A stretch of 40,228 nt of DNA. Origin: an uncultured Subdoligranulum sp. (GTDB lineage Bacteria > Bacillota > Clostridia > Christensenellales > CAG-314). Under the pieces are notes generated by a model that did no database searches, had not been told where the DNA came from, and worked only from the letters and a program-made list of their open reading frames with translations. This document shows positions 27,703 to 36,079 of the stretch, one piece after another (position 1 is the stretch's first letter; each line of letters starts with the position of its first letter). The translations under genes and the position numbers were made by a program. The stretch is taken from assembly GCA_900551395.1 (NCBI GenBank), contig URVX01000001.1:1-40228 (forward strand). The letters are read 5' to 3'.

Positions 27703-28485
27703 ATGGGCAAAATCATTGCATTTTCCAACCAAAAAGGCGGTGTAGGAAAAACTACTACGGCAATCAATCTTGCCGCATACGTAGCTCAGGCGGGAAAGAG
27801 CGTTCTTATTGCGGATATCGACCCGCAGGGCAACGCCACAAGCGGCTTTGGCGTGGAAAAGCACAAGCTGAAAGCCACAATGTACGATTATCTTATGGGC
27901 GAAGCCACCGCGGACGACGTTGTGCTTTCTACGGGAGTGGAAAATATACACATAATTCCCTGCAACGCCGACCTTGTGGGCGCCGAAATAGAGCTTGTTG
28001 ACGCGACGCGCAGAGAGTTCGCCCTTAAAAATTGCCTGCTTCCGTTAAAAGAAATCTACGATTATATTTTCGTTGATTGTCCGCCGTCGCTCGGATTGCT
28101 TACGCTCAACGCATTGACTGCCGCCGACGCAATTTTAATTCCCATTCAAAGCGAATTTTTCGCTCTCGAGGGCTTGAGTCAGCTTATAAACACCATAAAA
28201 ATCGTCAAAACTCGGCTGAATCCGTCTCTTTATATAAACGGCGTGGCGCTCACTATGTACGACAATCGTTCAGTTATCAGCCGTCAGGTGACAGCCGAAA
28301 TTGCAAAATACTTCGGAGACAAGGTTTATCCTACCCCCGTACCGCGAAACGTCAAGCTGGTGGAAGCTCCCAGCTTCGGAAAGCCCGTTTCGCTGCACGC
28401 GCCGAGAAGCAGCGGCGCAACCGCATACAAACTGCTTGCGGATGAATTTTTAAAGAGAGAGGAGAGTCAAAATGGCACAAAATAA
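27703..28485 (+). CDS. parA: Chromosome-partitioning ATPase ParA/Soj
   Basis: The start is ATG at 27703 behind CAGGAG (260 residues); an in-frame TTG at 27664 lacks a binding site and overlaps parS. The deviant Walker A motif KGGVGKTTT is at residues 11-19, with DIDPQGNATSG (switch) and YDYIFVDCPPSLGLLTLNAL (Walker B region) following. ParA dimers bind DNA non-specifically with ATP and move or load ParB-parS complexes at the origin; in B. subtilis Soj also regulates DnaA. Its last 14 nt overlap parB, so the pair is translationally coupled. Confidence 0.97.
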   Translation: MGKIIAFSNQKGGVGKTTTAINLAAYVAQAGKSVLIADIDPQGNATSGFGVEKHKLKATMYDYLMGEATADDVVLSTGVENIHIIPCNADLVGAEIELVDATRREFALKNCLLPLKEIYDYIFVDCPPSLGLLTLNALTAADAILIPIQSEFFALEGLSQLINTIKIVKTRLNPSLYINGVALTMYDNRSVISRQVTAEIAKYFGDKVYPTPVPRNVKLVEAPSFGKPVSLHAPRSSGATAYKLLADEFLKREESQNGTK

Positions 28486-29506
28486 AGGACTCGGCAGAGG
28501 TCTTGCCAGCTTGCTTGGCATGAACGAATTGGACGTCGCCCCGGTAAACACCGATTCAAAAGAGGAAAATATTCCGGTTTCCCGTCCTAAAACAGAGGGC
28601 GCGCAGCCAATAATTTCCGACAAAGGCAAAAAAATGATGAGCATTGTAGACGAAAAAGCCTCAAAGCTCAGCGCTCCCGAACACGTACCGCTCGACCCTT
28701 CCGCACGGATAATCGCAATACAGATTTCCATAAAGGATATCGACCCCAATTACGAGCAGCCGAGAAAACACTTTGACGAAGCCGCTTTAAACGACCTTGC
28801 GGAGTCGATAAAAATGCACGGCGTCATACAGCCCATAGTCGTGGTTCGCATGGGAATGCGGTTTATGATTATCGCGGGCGAAAGAAGATACCGCGCCGCG
28901 AAAATGGCAGGTCTGACAAGCATACCCGCGATAATAAAAAATTATTCCCCGCTGCAAATCAGGGAAATAAGCCTTATCGAAAACCTTCAGAGAGAGGATC
29001 TCAACCCTATAGAAGCCGCCCGCGCCATAAAACAGCTGATGGAGGAGTTCAACATGACTCAGGAAACGGCTGCGGACAGAATAGGTAAAAGCCGCTCGGC
29101 GATTGCAAACACATTAAGACTTCTCACTCTTGACAGCCGCGTCATATCGCTTATCGAGGACGGACGCCTTTCCGCCGGTCACGGCCGCGCTCTGGCAGTC
29201 ATAGACAACGAAACCGAACAATTCAACCTTGCTTCCAAAGCAGCCGACAGCAAGCTTTCCGTCAGAGAAATGGAAAAGCTCGTGCGCGAGCTGCTCAATC
29301 CCAAGCCGGCGCCCGCAAAGCAGCAGGAGGATTGCCCCGAACTCAAAGAGCTGGTACAAAACATGCAGCGCACGTTTGCAACAAAGGTAGGCGCCTTGGG
29401 CAACGGCAGAAAGGGACGCATTTACATAGACTATTATACCAAAGACGATTTGGACAGAATCTGTGAGCTGGTAAAGGATTGGTTAAAAAACAATTTCAAA
29501 ATATAA
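28472..29506 (+). CDS. parB: Chromosome-partitioning protein ParB/Spo0J
   Basis: ATG at 28472 behind GAGAGGAG, overlapping parA by 14 nt. 344 residues, somewhat longer than B. subtilis Spo0J because of an N-terminal linker. The N-terminus KGLGRGLASLLG (5-16) is the ParA-activating peptide. The CTPase region includes DIDPNYEQPRKHFDE, the GERRYRA box and ENLQREDLNPIE. The helix-turn-helix (TQETAADRIGKSRSAIANTLRLL) recognises parS. The C-terminal domain (AFATKVGALGNGRKGRIYIDYYTKDDLDRI) dimerises. With four parS sites nearby it should load SMC and organise the origin. A terminator follows directly. Confidence 0.97.
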   Translation: MAQNKGLGRGLASLLGMNELDVAPVNTDSKEENIPVSRPKTEGAQPIISDKGKKMMSIVDEKASKLSAPEHVPLDPSARIIAIQISIKDIDPNYEQPRKHFDEAALNDLAESIKMHGVIQPIVVVRMGMRFMIIAGERRYRAAKMAGLTSIPAIIKNYSPLQIREISLIENLQREDLNPIEAARAIKQLMEEFNMTQETAADRIGKSRSAIANTLRLLTLDSRVISLIEDGRLSAGHGRALAVIDNETEQFNLASKAADSKLSVREMEKLVRELLNPKPAPAKQQEDCPELKELVQNMQRTFATKVGALGNGRKGRIYIDYYTKDDLDRICELVKDWLKNNFKI

Positions 29507-29511
29507 ATTTT

Positions 29512-29537
29512 AAGGCCGCTTATCAAGCGGCTTTTTT
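29512..29537 (+). terminator. Terminator of parA-parB
   Basis: Stem GCCGCTT/AAGCGGC (29515-29521 with 29525-29531), short loop and TTTTTT tail, 8 nt after the parB stop. Confidence 0.88.
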
Positions 29538-29904
29538 GTGCTTCATAAAAAATTTCTTTCGCATTTCTTTACAAGTTCGGTCTGCTTAAACAATTTTCAA
29601 TCGTTGCTTTCGCAATGCGAGCGCCAAGACTGAGTTTTTTGCGGTGACTTTATTCGATTTGACTGTTTTTGTTTTTCGTGCATATCGGAGCGCTTAATAA
29701 TAAAAAATCTGCTATTGACAGGAAATTTGTTCGTAAAAATTGCGGAATTTCAATTTATTTGTTATTTTGTTCCGCCTTTATTTATAATAAAGCTTGCCAA
29801 ACAAGATAAATATCGCATTTTTCTTAATAAATATTTTTTATCTCAAACACCTTTATATTATTGTATTTTTTTCCGCGCATCAATTTCTTTATAGTATCTT
29901 TTTT

Positions 29905-30175
29905 TATACTTAAATAAATCATCTCGTCGAGCCGAGTCAACTCGTATTCCGACGGAGATAAAAAACAAAAGACGGTAAACAATGTCCGGATAATGACGCG
30001 TTGTCAATCCGGTTCAGTTGATAAGGATAAAAACAGCTTGCTTTGTCAAAAATTCGTTCATTTTTGAAAGCAGCTCCAAAATTCGCACAACCAATTGTCG
30101 GCATTGACTTCAAAGGTAAACAGCTAAATAAAACAAAATTTTAAAAGGACGGGGAAATTCTTTCCGTCTTTTTTT
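29905..30175 (+). ncRNA. Candidate structured non-coding RNA or leader upstream of the HTH gene
   Basis: No gene is visible in 29507-30325 (819 bp), but four paired elements occur in a row. They are ATCTC-GTCG/CGAC-GAGAT (29921-29959) enclosing CGAG-TCAA-CTCG; CCGGAT+TGAC/GTCA+ATCCGG (29986-30012); a long hairpin with TCAAAAAT/ATTTTTGA core (30035-30075); and a terminator-like stem GACGG..CCGTC with a run of T (30144-30175). A TATACT box lies at 29905-29910 without a clear -35. The upstream part (29540-29900) is AT-rich and shows nothing recognisable. No known RNA family was recognised. Confidence 0.4.
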
Positions 30176-30325
30176 GCGCTTTTTTACGCCGCTTCAAACA
30201 TGTCTAAATATGTCTTATTTTGAAGTTTGCCGCACAAAAGCTAACAGTTTTATTCACTTGTTGCGAGAAAAAGTGTAATCTTAAAATACAAATAGACAAC
30301 CACACCAAATTTCGGAGATATTTTT

Positions 30326-30775
30326 ATGGACCTTATCAGATCTTTTTCGGAACGCTTCAACGAATTGATAATCTATGCCGAAACAACTCCCAAAAAAATG
30401 AGCGCAGATCTCAATCACAATATTCACGACATTTATCATTGGAAATCCGGCACCGCCCGCTTCATGCCCTCTCTGAAAAATATAATCATGCTCGCCGATT
30501 ATTTCAACTGCTCCATAGAGTTTCTGCTGGGGATAGACGACGAAAATAAGCTGCCTCATCCAAAAAAGCAGCTGCCCGATTTCGGCGCTCATTTTAAAAA
30601 GGTGCTGAAGGAGAAAGGAAGCAATCTTTACAGGCTTTCTCTGCTTGCGGGCTGCAAAAACACAAGCCCTTACTACGATTGGCTAAACGGAAAATCCACG
30701 CCGCGAATTGACAGCCTATACAAAATTTCAAAGGTTCTGGATTGCTCGATAGATTATCTGCTCGGGAGAGAATAA
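30326..30775 (+). CDS. Protein with two XRE-type helix-turn-helix domains
   Basis: ATG at 30326 behind CGGAGAT. 149 residues made of two similar halves. Residues about 5-70 (FSERFNELIIYAETTPKKMSADLN...IYHWKSGTARFMPSLKNIIMLADYFNCSIEFLLGID) and about 85-148 (FGAHFKKVLKEKGSNLYRLSLLAGC...YYDWLNGKSTPRIDSLYKISKVLDCSIDYLLGRE) each match the Cro/CI-like pattern ending in 'L.CSIDYLLG'. This makes it a DNA-binding regulator that could contact two half sites within one chain. The target is unknown; its position between parB and dnaN invites the idea of an origin-linked role, but that is inference. It converges on dnaN with a shared terminator. Confidence 0.88.
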   Translation: MDLIRSFSERFNELIIYAETTPKKMSADLNHNIHDIYHWKSGTARFMPSLKNIIMLADYFNCSIEFLLGIDDENKLPHPKKQLPDFGAHFKKVLKEKGSNLYRLSLLAGCKNTSPYYDWLNGKSTPRIDSLYKISKVLDCSIDYLLGRE

Positions 30776-30777
30776 CA

Positions 30778-30799
30778 AAAGACGGCTTCCGCCGTCTTT
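30778..30799. terminator. Bidirectional terminator between the HTH gene and dnaN
   Basis: Stem AAAGACGGC/GCCGTCTTT with loop TTCC and T-rich tails on both strands (CTTTTTTG plus, TTTTGTTATT minus). Confidence 0.9.
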
Positions 30800-30809
30800 C
30801 TTTTTTGTT

Positions 30810-31913
30810 TCATGACACCATTCTTACGGGTAGCACGAGATACAGATATTCGTCCGTTTCGCACGGCGTAATTATGCAGGGCGCAACACTCGAAGTGAAA
30901 TTCATCTTTACGAAATCGTTGTCCATTGCTCTCAGGCAATCAGAAATGTACTTTGCGTTGAAAGCTATATTCAAGTCCTTGCCTTTTAAGCTTATGCTTA
31001 CGTTTTCCTTTATGTTTCCAAGCTCAGACTTGCCCGTTATGCAGACGATATTTTCCTTGACTTCGAATTTGACCAGATTGTTTTTCTCTCCGCGACTCAA
31101 CAGACTTGCGCGATCCAAAGCCGCCTCGAACTGCTGCTTGTTTATTATTACGTTTGTCGTAAACTCCTCAGGAATAATCTGACGATAATTTATATATTCT
31201 CCCGAAAGCAGCCTTGTGCTCACCGTCGTGTTTTCCATTTCCACGACAAGCAGATTTTCTTCGACGAAAAGTCTGGCTATCCTGTCTCCGTCTCCCAGCA
31301 GCTTCGACAGCTCGCTCAACGCGCGGCTGGGGATGACGAGACTCATTTTTCCGCACTTTTGCTCCAGCGCCTTTTTTGCCAACGCAAGCCTGTAGCCGTC
31401 AAGCGCAACAACAGTTAAGGTATATTCTTCTATTTCAAACAAGCATCCTTTGAGTATCTGTCTGCTGTCGTCCGTGCTTGCCGAAAACAGAGTTTTTCCG
31501 ATAACGTCTCTCAGCTCGCTTTCGAGGATATGAAAGCCCTTTTCTCTGTTTATCTCGGTTTTGTCGGGATAATCCTCCTTGTCGAGACATTGCAGATACC
31601 CTTCGCTTTCGTTATATCTGATTCTGAGTCTGTTTTTCTCCGTTTCGGAAAGCTCTATCTGTTCGTCCGTCAGCTTTTTGATATAATCCGAGAATATTCT
31701 TCCGGGTACCAGAATTTCTCCTTCCTCGATTATTTCCGCATTTATTTTTAGTTCAACCGAAAACTCGGAATCGGTTGCGTAAAGCGTCAGGGTTTCTCCC
31801 TCCGCAGTGATTTTGATACCTTCAAGCACGGGATTTACCACCCTTTGAGGCAGAGCCTTGCTTACCTTGCTTATAGCATCGCTCAAATCGAGCCCGTCGC
31901 AAATTAACTTCAT
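30810..31913 (-). CDS. dnaN: DNA polymerase III beta subunit (sliding clamp)
   Basis: ATG at 31913 behind GGAGGAAT. 367 residues, the normal length for three clamp domains. Family marks are VNPVLEGIKI near residue 27, DSEFSVEL, a VALDGYRLAL segment near 168-177 and the C-terminal YLYLVLPVRM, which closes the protein-binding pocket. The ring-shaped dimer tethers the replicative polymerase. It is transcribed away from dnaA across the origin instead of following dnaA, which is unusual for Firmicutes. Its leader overlaps the AT-rich part of oriC. A bidirectional terminator closes the gene. Confidence 0.97.
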   Translation of the reverse strand: MKLICDGLDLSDAISKVSKALPQRVVNPVLEGIKITAEGETLTLYATDSEFSVELKINAEIIEEGEILVPGRIFSDYIKKLTDEQIELSETEKNRLRIRYNESEGYLQCLDKEDYPDKTEINREKGFHILESELRDVIGKTLFSASTDDSRQILKGCLFEIEEYTLTVVALDGYRLALAKKALEQKCGKMSLVIPSRALSELSKLLGDGDRIARLFVEENLLVVEMENTTVSTRLLSGEYINYRQIIPEEFTTNVIINKQQFEAALDRASLLSRGEKNNLVKFEVKENIVCITGKSELGNIKENVSISLKGKDLNIAFNAKYISDCLRAMDNDFVKMNFTSSVAPCIITPCETDEYLYLVLPVRMVS

Positions 31914-31974
31914 ATTCCTCCGTTTGCGGAAATTTTTCCGTCAGTAAAGTAGATAATATTATTTTTTCTGTTGG

Positions 31975-31989
31975 TAGTAGTAGTAGTAG
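31975..31989 (+). promoter_or_regulatory. DnaA-trio repeat (TAG x5)
   Basis: Five TAG triplets in register, 12 bp from the DnaA-box-like site and next to the AT-rich region. Trio repeats guide DnaA onto the single strand that is unwound. Confidence 0.75.
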
Positions 31990-32001
31990 TGTATGTAGAA
32001 T

Positions 32002-32010
32002 TGTGGACAA
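32002..32010 (-). promoter_or_regulatory. DnaA box (8/9)
   Basis: Minus strand TTGTCCACA, one mismatch from TTATCCACA, adjacent to the trio repeats. Confidence 0.7.
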
Positions 32011-32193
32011 GCATGACGGCTGTCCGACAAGGATATTATATATTGTTTCCGGAAAAAATGCAAGCACAATATGTTGCGAAGAAAAAAGAAATTGGTCAAA
32101 AACAAGTCTGTGGAACAAAAGTGGAAAGACTCCGAAGAAATTAACAAAGTATACGGTTTTGACTCGGGCAAGCACCGGTCGGAAAGAAATGAT

Positions 32194-32221
32194 TTGACAA
32201 AAACGAGCAATTTGATATAAT
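32194..32221 (+). promoter_or_regulatory. Promoter of dnaA
   Basis: TTGACA (32194-32199), 16-nt spacer, TATAAT (32216-32221), 34 nt before the dnaA ATG. Confidence 0.82.
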
Positions 32222-32255
32222 AACAGAGATTTAAGAGAGAAAATTCGAGGGAAAG

Positions 32256-33614
32256 ATGGATTTAAAAAAGGTTTGGGAAAACGTGCTGCTGGAAACGCAG
32301 GGTTCGGTTTCGGCAATGAGCTACGATAATTGGCTGAGCAATACCGAGGCGGTGTGCATTGCGGACGACGAGCTGGTGGTAAGCGCCGACAGCGAGGTGG
32401 TATTGCGGCTGGTTGAGATGAAATACGCCGATTTGCTTAAGGCTTGTACCAAAAAGGTCGCGCCTAAAATAAGAAATATAAAATTTGTGCTGCCTTCGGA
32501 AAAAAGCAGATACGACGGCGGAAGGTATATTTCGCTGGAGGAATTGAACGAGGACAGCATTGTTGCGGAGGAATATTACACCAATTTCGTGCCGAAGTAC
32601 ACCTTCGACAGCTTTATCGTAGGAAAAAGCAACGAATTTGCGGCGGCAGCAAGCAAGGCGGTGGCAGAAAATCCGGGAGAAAAATACAATCCGCTGTTTT
32701 TGTACGGAGGAGTGGGACTGGGAAAAACTCACCTTATGCACGCAATCGGAAATTTTCTCAAAAAAAGCGATCCGACCATCAAGTGTATGTACACGTCGAG
32801 CGAGAGGTTTACAAACGATTTGATAGAGGCGCTGCGCGCGTCTAAAAAAGCCGACGAAATGAAGGAGTTCCGTCGCAAATACAGAAGCGTGGACGTTCTT
32901 ATGATTGACGATATACAATTCATATCCCGCACGGTTGCCACGCAGGAGGAGTTGTTTCACGTTTTCAATGACTTGTACTTTGCCAACAAGCAGATAATAA
33001 TAAGCTCGGACAGACCCCCTCATGAAATAAATCCTCTGGAGGAGCGCTTGCGCACCCGTTTTCAGGGAGGACTTGTAGCCGATATTCAGCCGCCGGATCT
33101 GGAGATGAGGATGGCGATACTTCAGACAAAGGCATTGAACCAGAATCAGCACGTCGACGACGAGGTTTTGAGTCTTATTGCAAACAAGGTGAAGTCCAAC
33201 ATAAGAGAAATGGAGGGCTTGCTTACAAAGGTGATAAGCTATGCTCATCTGACAAACCGTTCCGTCAACGACCCCGAGGTTGTGGCGGGCGCGCTGAGAG
33301 ATTACGGCGACGACAAGCCCGAGACGGTGACGATAGACAGAATAACGGACGAGGTATGCGCTTATTTTAATGTTTCCAAGTCGGATCTTGTGGGCAAGAA
33401 AAAGACCAAGGACGTTGTGGAGCCCAGACAGATTGCTATATACCTCGTTACCGAATTTCTTACCACGCCGTTGATAACAATCGGAGAGCATTTCGGCAAC
33501 CGCGACCATACAACGATTATGTATGCGAGAGACAAAATCAGCGAAAAGGTCAAGGAGGACGCCAGAATAGCGCGTCAGATAAAGGATTTGAAGGATCTTA
33601 TCATGAAGCGCTGA
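32256..33614 (+). CDS. dnaA: Chromosomal replication initiator DnaA
   Basis: ATG at 32256 behind GAGGGAAAG. 452 residues. Domain I is at about 1-80 (VWENVLLETQGSVSAMSYDNWL). A short linker follows, then the AAA+ domain with Walker A GGVGLGKT (151-158) and Walker B VLMIDDIQF (214-222). The C-terminal DNA-binding domain carries the signature EHFGNRDHTTIMYA near 418-431. It binds DnaA boxes in oriC and melts the origin. tilS follows after 33 nt, so dnaA probably heads a dnaA-tilS-M42-PHP transcript. The long open frame on the opposite strand is a shadow. Confidence 0.98.
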   Translation: MDLKKVWENVLLETQGSVSAMSYDNWLSNTEAVCIADDELVVSADSEVVLRLVEMKYADLLKACTKKVAPKIRNIKFVLPSEKSRYDGGRYISLEELNEDSIVAEEYYTNFVPKYTFDSFIVGKSNEFAAAASKAVAENPGEKYNPLFLYGGVGLGKTHLMHAIGNFLKKSDPTIKCMYTSSERFTNDLIEALRASKKADEMKEFRRKYRSVDVLMIDDIQFISRTVATQEELFHVFNDLYFANKQIIISSDRPPHEINPLEERLRTRFQGGLVADIQPPDLEMRMAILQTKALNQNQHVDDEVLSLIANKVKSNIREMEGLLTKVISYAHLTNRSVNDPEVVAGALRDYGDDKPETVTIDRITDEVCAYFNVSKSDLVGKKKTKDVVEPRQIAIYLVTEFLTTPLITIGEHFGNRDHTTIMYARDKISEKVKEDARIARQIKDLKDLIMKR

Positions 33615-33647
33615 ATAGGAAAACCGGTTTAACAGGGAGAAGGAAAG

Positions 33648-34982
33648 TTGCTTGAAAAATATCTTAAGCAAGGCTTAAAGCTTGCATTGGCAGTGTCCGG
33701 CGGCAAGGATTCTATGGTTATGCTGGACAAGCTGCTCAAATTGAAGGAGCGTTTTCGCCTTGAAATCAAGGTGATAAACGTAAATCACAAAATAAGGATG
33801 AACGGCGGAGAGGACAGCAGGTTTGTTGCGGATTTCTGCAAAAAACAAGGAGTGCCCTGCGAGGTTTTCGAGGTTGACGTACCTGCTTACGCCGCCCGCA
33901 AAAAGCTCAGTCTCGAGACGGCGGCGCGCGAAATGCGGTATGCCGTGCTCAACGCCGCCGCAAAAAGCGTGGATTACGTCTGCCTTGCCCACCACATGAA
34001 CGACAACGCGGAAACGGTGCTTATGCATATTTTACGCGGAAGCGGAGCGCGCGGCGCAGCGGGAATTCAGCCCGTTTCCAACAGATTTTTCCGACCGCTT
34101 TTAGACGAGACGCGGGAGGAAATAGACGCGTACGCATTTGAAAACGATATTCCTTTCGTTTATGACGAGACCAACGGACAGATAAAATATACGAGAAATT
34201 TCGTCAGACATGAAATCATGCCGCTGCTGAATCGGGTAAACCCCGACAGCGTCAGAGCGATAGTGTCCTTTGCCGACAGCATAAAGGCGGACGACGAGCT
34301 TCTGAATTCGCTCGCCGACACGGACAGGATAGCTTTTTCTCGCGACCGCGCGGAAATTCCCTGTGAGCTGCTTGCCGCTCCAGCTCCGTTGGCGGTAAGA
34401 AGGGTTTACAAATGCTTCAACAGGCTGGGTGTGTTCAAGGATATAGAAAAAAAACATGTGGGAAAGCTGATAGAGCTTGCCAAAAGCAACTGCGGCGAAA
34501 AGGAGCTGACGCTTCCGTTTGGATTTAAAGCCACGAAAACTTACGATACGCTTGTTATTTCCAAAATGTCCGCGGAATGCGGCGGCGAGGATTTGTCCGG
34601 GCTGGAAATTCCGTTCAGAACGGGAAAAATAGAATTCGGAAGCCGCACCGTGACGATACTGCCCGTTTCGGGCGAGCAGGTTGAAAGAAACGCTCTGCTG
34701 TTCGACGCAGGCAAGCTGCCCGACGGCGTGATTTTGAGAACGCGCCGGGAGGGAGACTTTTTCACGAAATTCGGCGGCGGGACCAAAAAGCTCAAGGATT
34801 TTCTAATCGATAAAAAAATACCCAGAGCCAAGCGTGACGAGCTGATACTCGGAGTCAAGGATTCCGAGGTGTTTTTCATAGCCGGATTGGAAATTTCAGA
34901 CAAAATCAAGCTGGACGCGTCTACTAAAAGCTCCTGCATGATAGACGTCGAAGAAGAAATAGGTCAAAAGGAGGAAATATGA
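33648..34982 (+). CDS. tilS: tRNA(Ile)-lysidine synthetase TilS
   Basis: TTG start at 33648 behind GGGAGAAGG. 444 residues. The PP-loop SGGKDSM (17-23) binds ATP; HHMNDNAETVLMHILRGSGARGAAGI is the family's conserved core (near 115-140). C-terminal TilS domains follow (LRTRREGDFFTKFGGGTKKLKDFLIDKKIP near 365-395). The enzyme converts C34 of tRNA-Ile(CAU) to lysidine so that AUA is read as Ile, an essential step. It overlaps the next gene by 4 nt (ATGA), indicating translational coupling. Confidence 0.95.
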   Translation: MLEKYLKQGLKLALAVSGGKDSMVMLDKLLKLKERFRLEIKVINVNHKIRMNGGEDSRFVADFCKKQGVPCEVFEVDVPAYAARKKLSLETAAREMRYAVLNAAAKSVDYVCLAHHMNDNAETVLMHILRGSGARGAAGIQPVSNRFFRPLLDETREEIDAYAFENDIPFVYDETNGQIKYTRNFVRHEIMPLLNRVNPDSVRAIVSFADSIKADDELLNSLADTDRIAFSRDRAEIPCELLAAPAPLAVRRVYKCFNRLGVFKDIEKKHVGKLIELAKSNCGEKELTLPFGFKATKTYDTLVISKMSAECGGEDLSGLEIPFRTGKIEFGSRTVTILPVSGEQVERNALLFDAGKLPDGVILRTRREGDFFTKFGGGTKKLKDFLIDKKIPRAKRDELILGVKDSEVFFIAGLEISDKIKLDASTKSSCMIDVEEEIGQKEEI

Positions 34983-36037
34983 AGGTAAAGGACGTTTATA
35001 AGCGGGAATATGCCGAATATTTCAAGGAAACGCTGACAAAGCTTATGGCGGCGCCCAGCCCCAGCGGCTACCACCGCGAGGTCAACGCGCTTTTAAAGGA
35101 GCTTGTCGAAAAGGAAAACGCACGCTGCGTCTTTTCACCTAAGGGTACCTGCGAGGTGCGCGTGGAGGGGAAGGGCGGCGCGGCGGTAGGTCTGTCGGCG
35201 CACTGCGACACGCTAGGACTTATGGTGAGAAGCGTTTCGCCTTCGGGAGAAATAATGTTTGTGACCGTAGGCGGAATAATTCTGCCCACGCTGGACGGGG
35301 AGTACTGCACGGTACGCACCCGCGACGGCAGGAGCTATACGGGCACCGTTCTGTCGCGCAGCCCCGCAATTCACGTCTTTGACGACTGCACGAGCAGGAA
35401 AAGAGACGAAAAGAATATGTACGTCCGACTTGACGAAAGAGTGCGTTGCGCCGACGACGTAAGAAAATTGGGAATAAGAAACGGAGATTATATCTTTGTG
35501 GACACTAAGACCGCGTTTACCGGGAGCGGATTTGTCAAATCGCGGTTTTTGGACGACAAGGCGGGCGCGGCGGAGCTGCTAACGGCGCTGCATATTCTCA
35601 CGGAAGAAGGCATAGCTCCCGAAAAGACGGTAAAAATGTTTTTCACTGTTTTCGAGGAGGTGGGGCACGGCGCCAGCGGCATCGACGTAAGCGGACTGGA
35701 GAGCTTTGTGGCTGTGGATATGGGCTGCGTGGGCGACGACCTGTCCTGCACGGAAGAAACGGTTTCGATATGCGCAAAGGACAGAAGCGGTCCTTACGAC
35801 TACGACCTGACGGGTAAACTTGCGGAATTGTGCGAAAAGCACGGCATAAATTATGCCATAGATATTTATCCGCATTATTCTTCGGACGTGAGCGCAATGA
35901 GAACGGCGGGCGCGGACGTTGCCGGAGCGCTTATCGGACCGGGAGTTCAGGCAAGTCACGGCATGGAGCGCACGCACCTGGACGGCGTGTTCAATACAAT
36001 CAAGCTGATACTCGCGTATATCGGCGCGTTGGACTGA
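34979..36037 (+). CDS. M42-family metallo-aminopeptidase
   Basis: ATG at 34979 overlaps the tilS stop; GGAGG precedes it. 352 residues, normal for the M42 (FrvX/glutamyl aminopeptidase) family. Metal and catalytic residues are visible: His75 and Asp77 in SAHCDT, Asp192 in SRFLDDKAG, Glu226-Glu227 in FEEVGHG, Asp247 in AVDMG and His327 in SHGMERTH. These dinuclear metal enzymes form large self-compartmentalised particles that trim peptides released by proteases. Linkage to tilS is positional; no functional tie is evident. Confidence 0.94.
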   Translation: MKVKDVYKREYAEYFKETLTKLMAAPSPSGYHREVNALLKELVEKENARCVFSPKGTCEVRVEGKGGAAVGLSAHCDTLGLMVRSVSPSGEIMFVTVGGIILPTLDGEYCTVRTRDGRSYTGTVLSRSPAIHVFDDCTSRKRDEKNMYVRLDERVRCADDVRKLGIRNGDYIFVDTKTAFTGSGFVKSRFLDDKAGAAELLTALHILTEEGIAPEKTVKMFFTVFEEVGHGASGIDVSGLESFVAVDMGCVGDDLSCTEETVSICAKDRSGPYDYDLTGKLAELCEKHGINYAIDIYPHYSSDVSAMRTAGADVAGALIGPGVQASHGMERTHLDGVFNTIKLILAYIGALD

Positions 36038-36079
36038 AAAAATTTCAAAATCCGGAAAATATCCAAAGGAGGAGCGGAC

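Larger units (their letters stand above)
31920..32230. other. oriC: Probable replication origin (oriC) between dnaN and dnaA
   Basis: This divergent intergenic region contains an AT-rich stretch (about 31947-31970), five consecutive TAG triplets (31975-31989) and a DnaA-box-like TTGTCCACA on the minus strand (32002-32010). A weaker TGTTCCACA (32109-32117, minus) follows. The order box, trio repeats, AT-rich region matches the basal unwinding module described for bacterial origins. Gene orientation switches here. The number of consensus DnaA boxes is low, so further initiator sites may lie elsewhere. Confidence 0.78.

Noticed and set aside
29540..29900. Second origin or DnaA-box cluster in the AT-rich gap after parB
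   Set aside because: No DnaA-box-like nonamers or trio repeats seen there; AT-richness alone is not evidence.
32262..33671. 469-residue open frame on the minus strand
   Set aside because: Exact shadow of dnaA and the tilS start; no recognisable motif.
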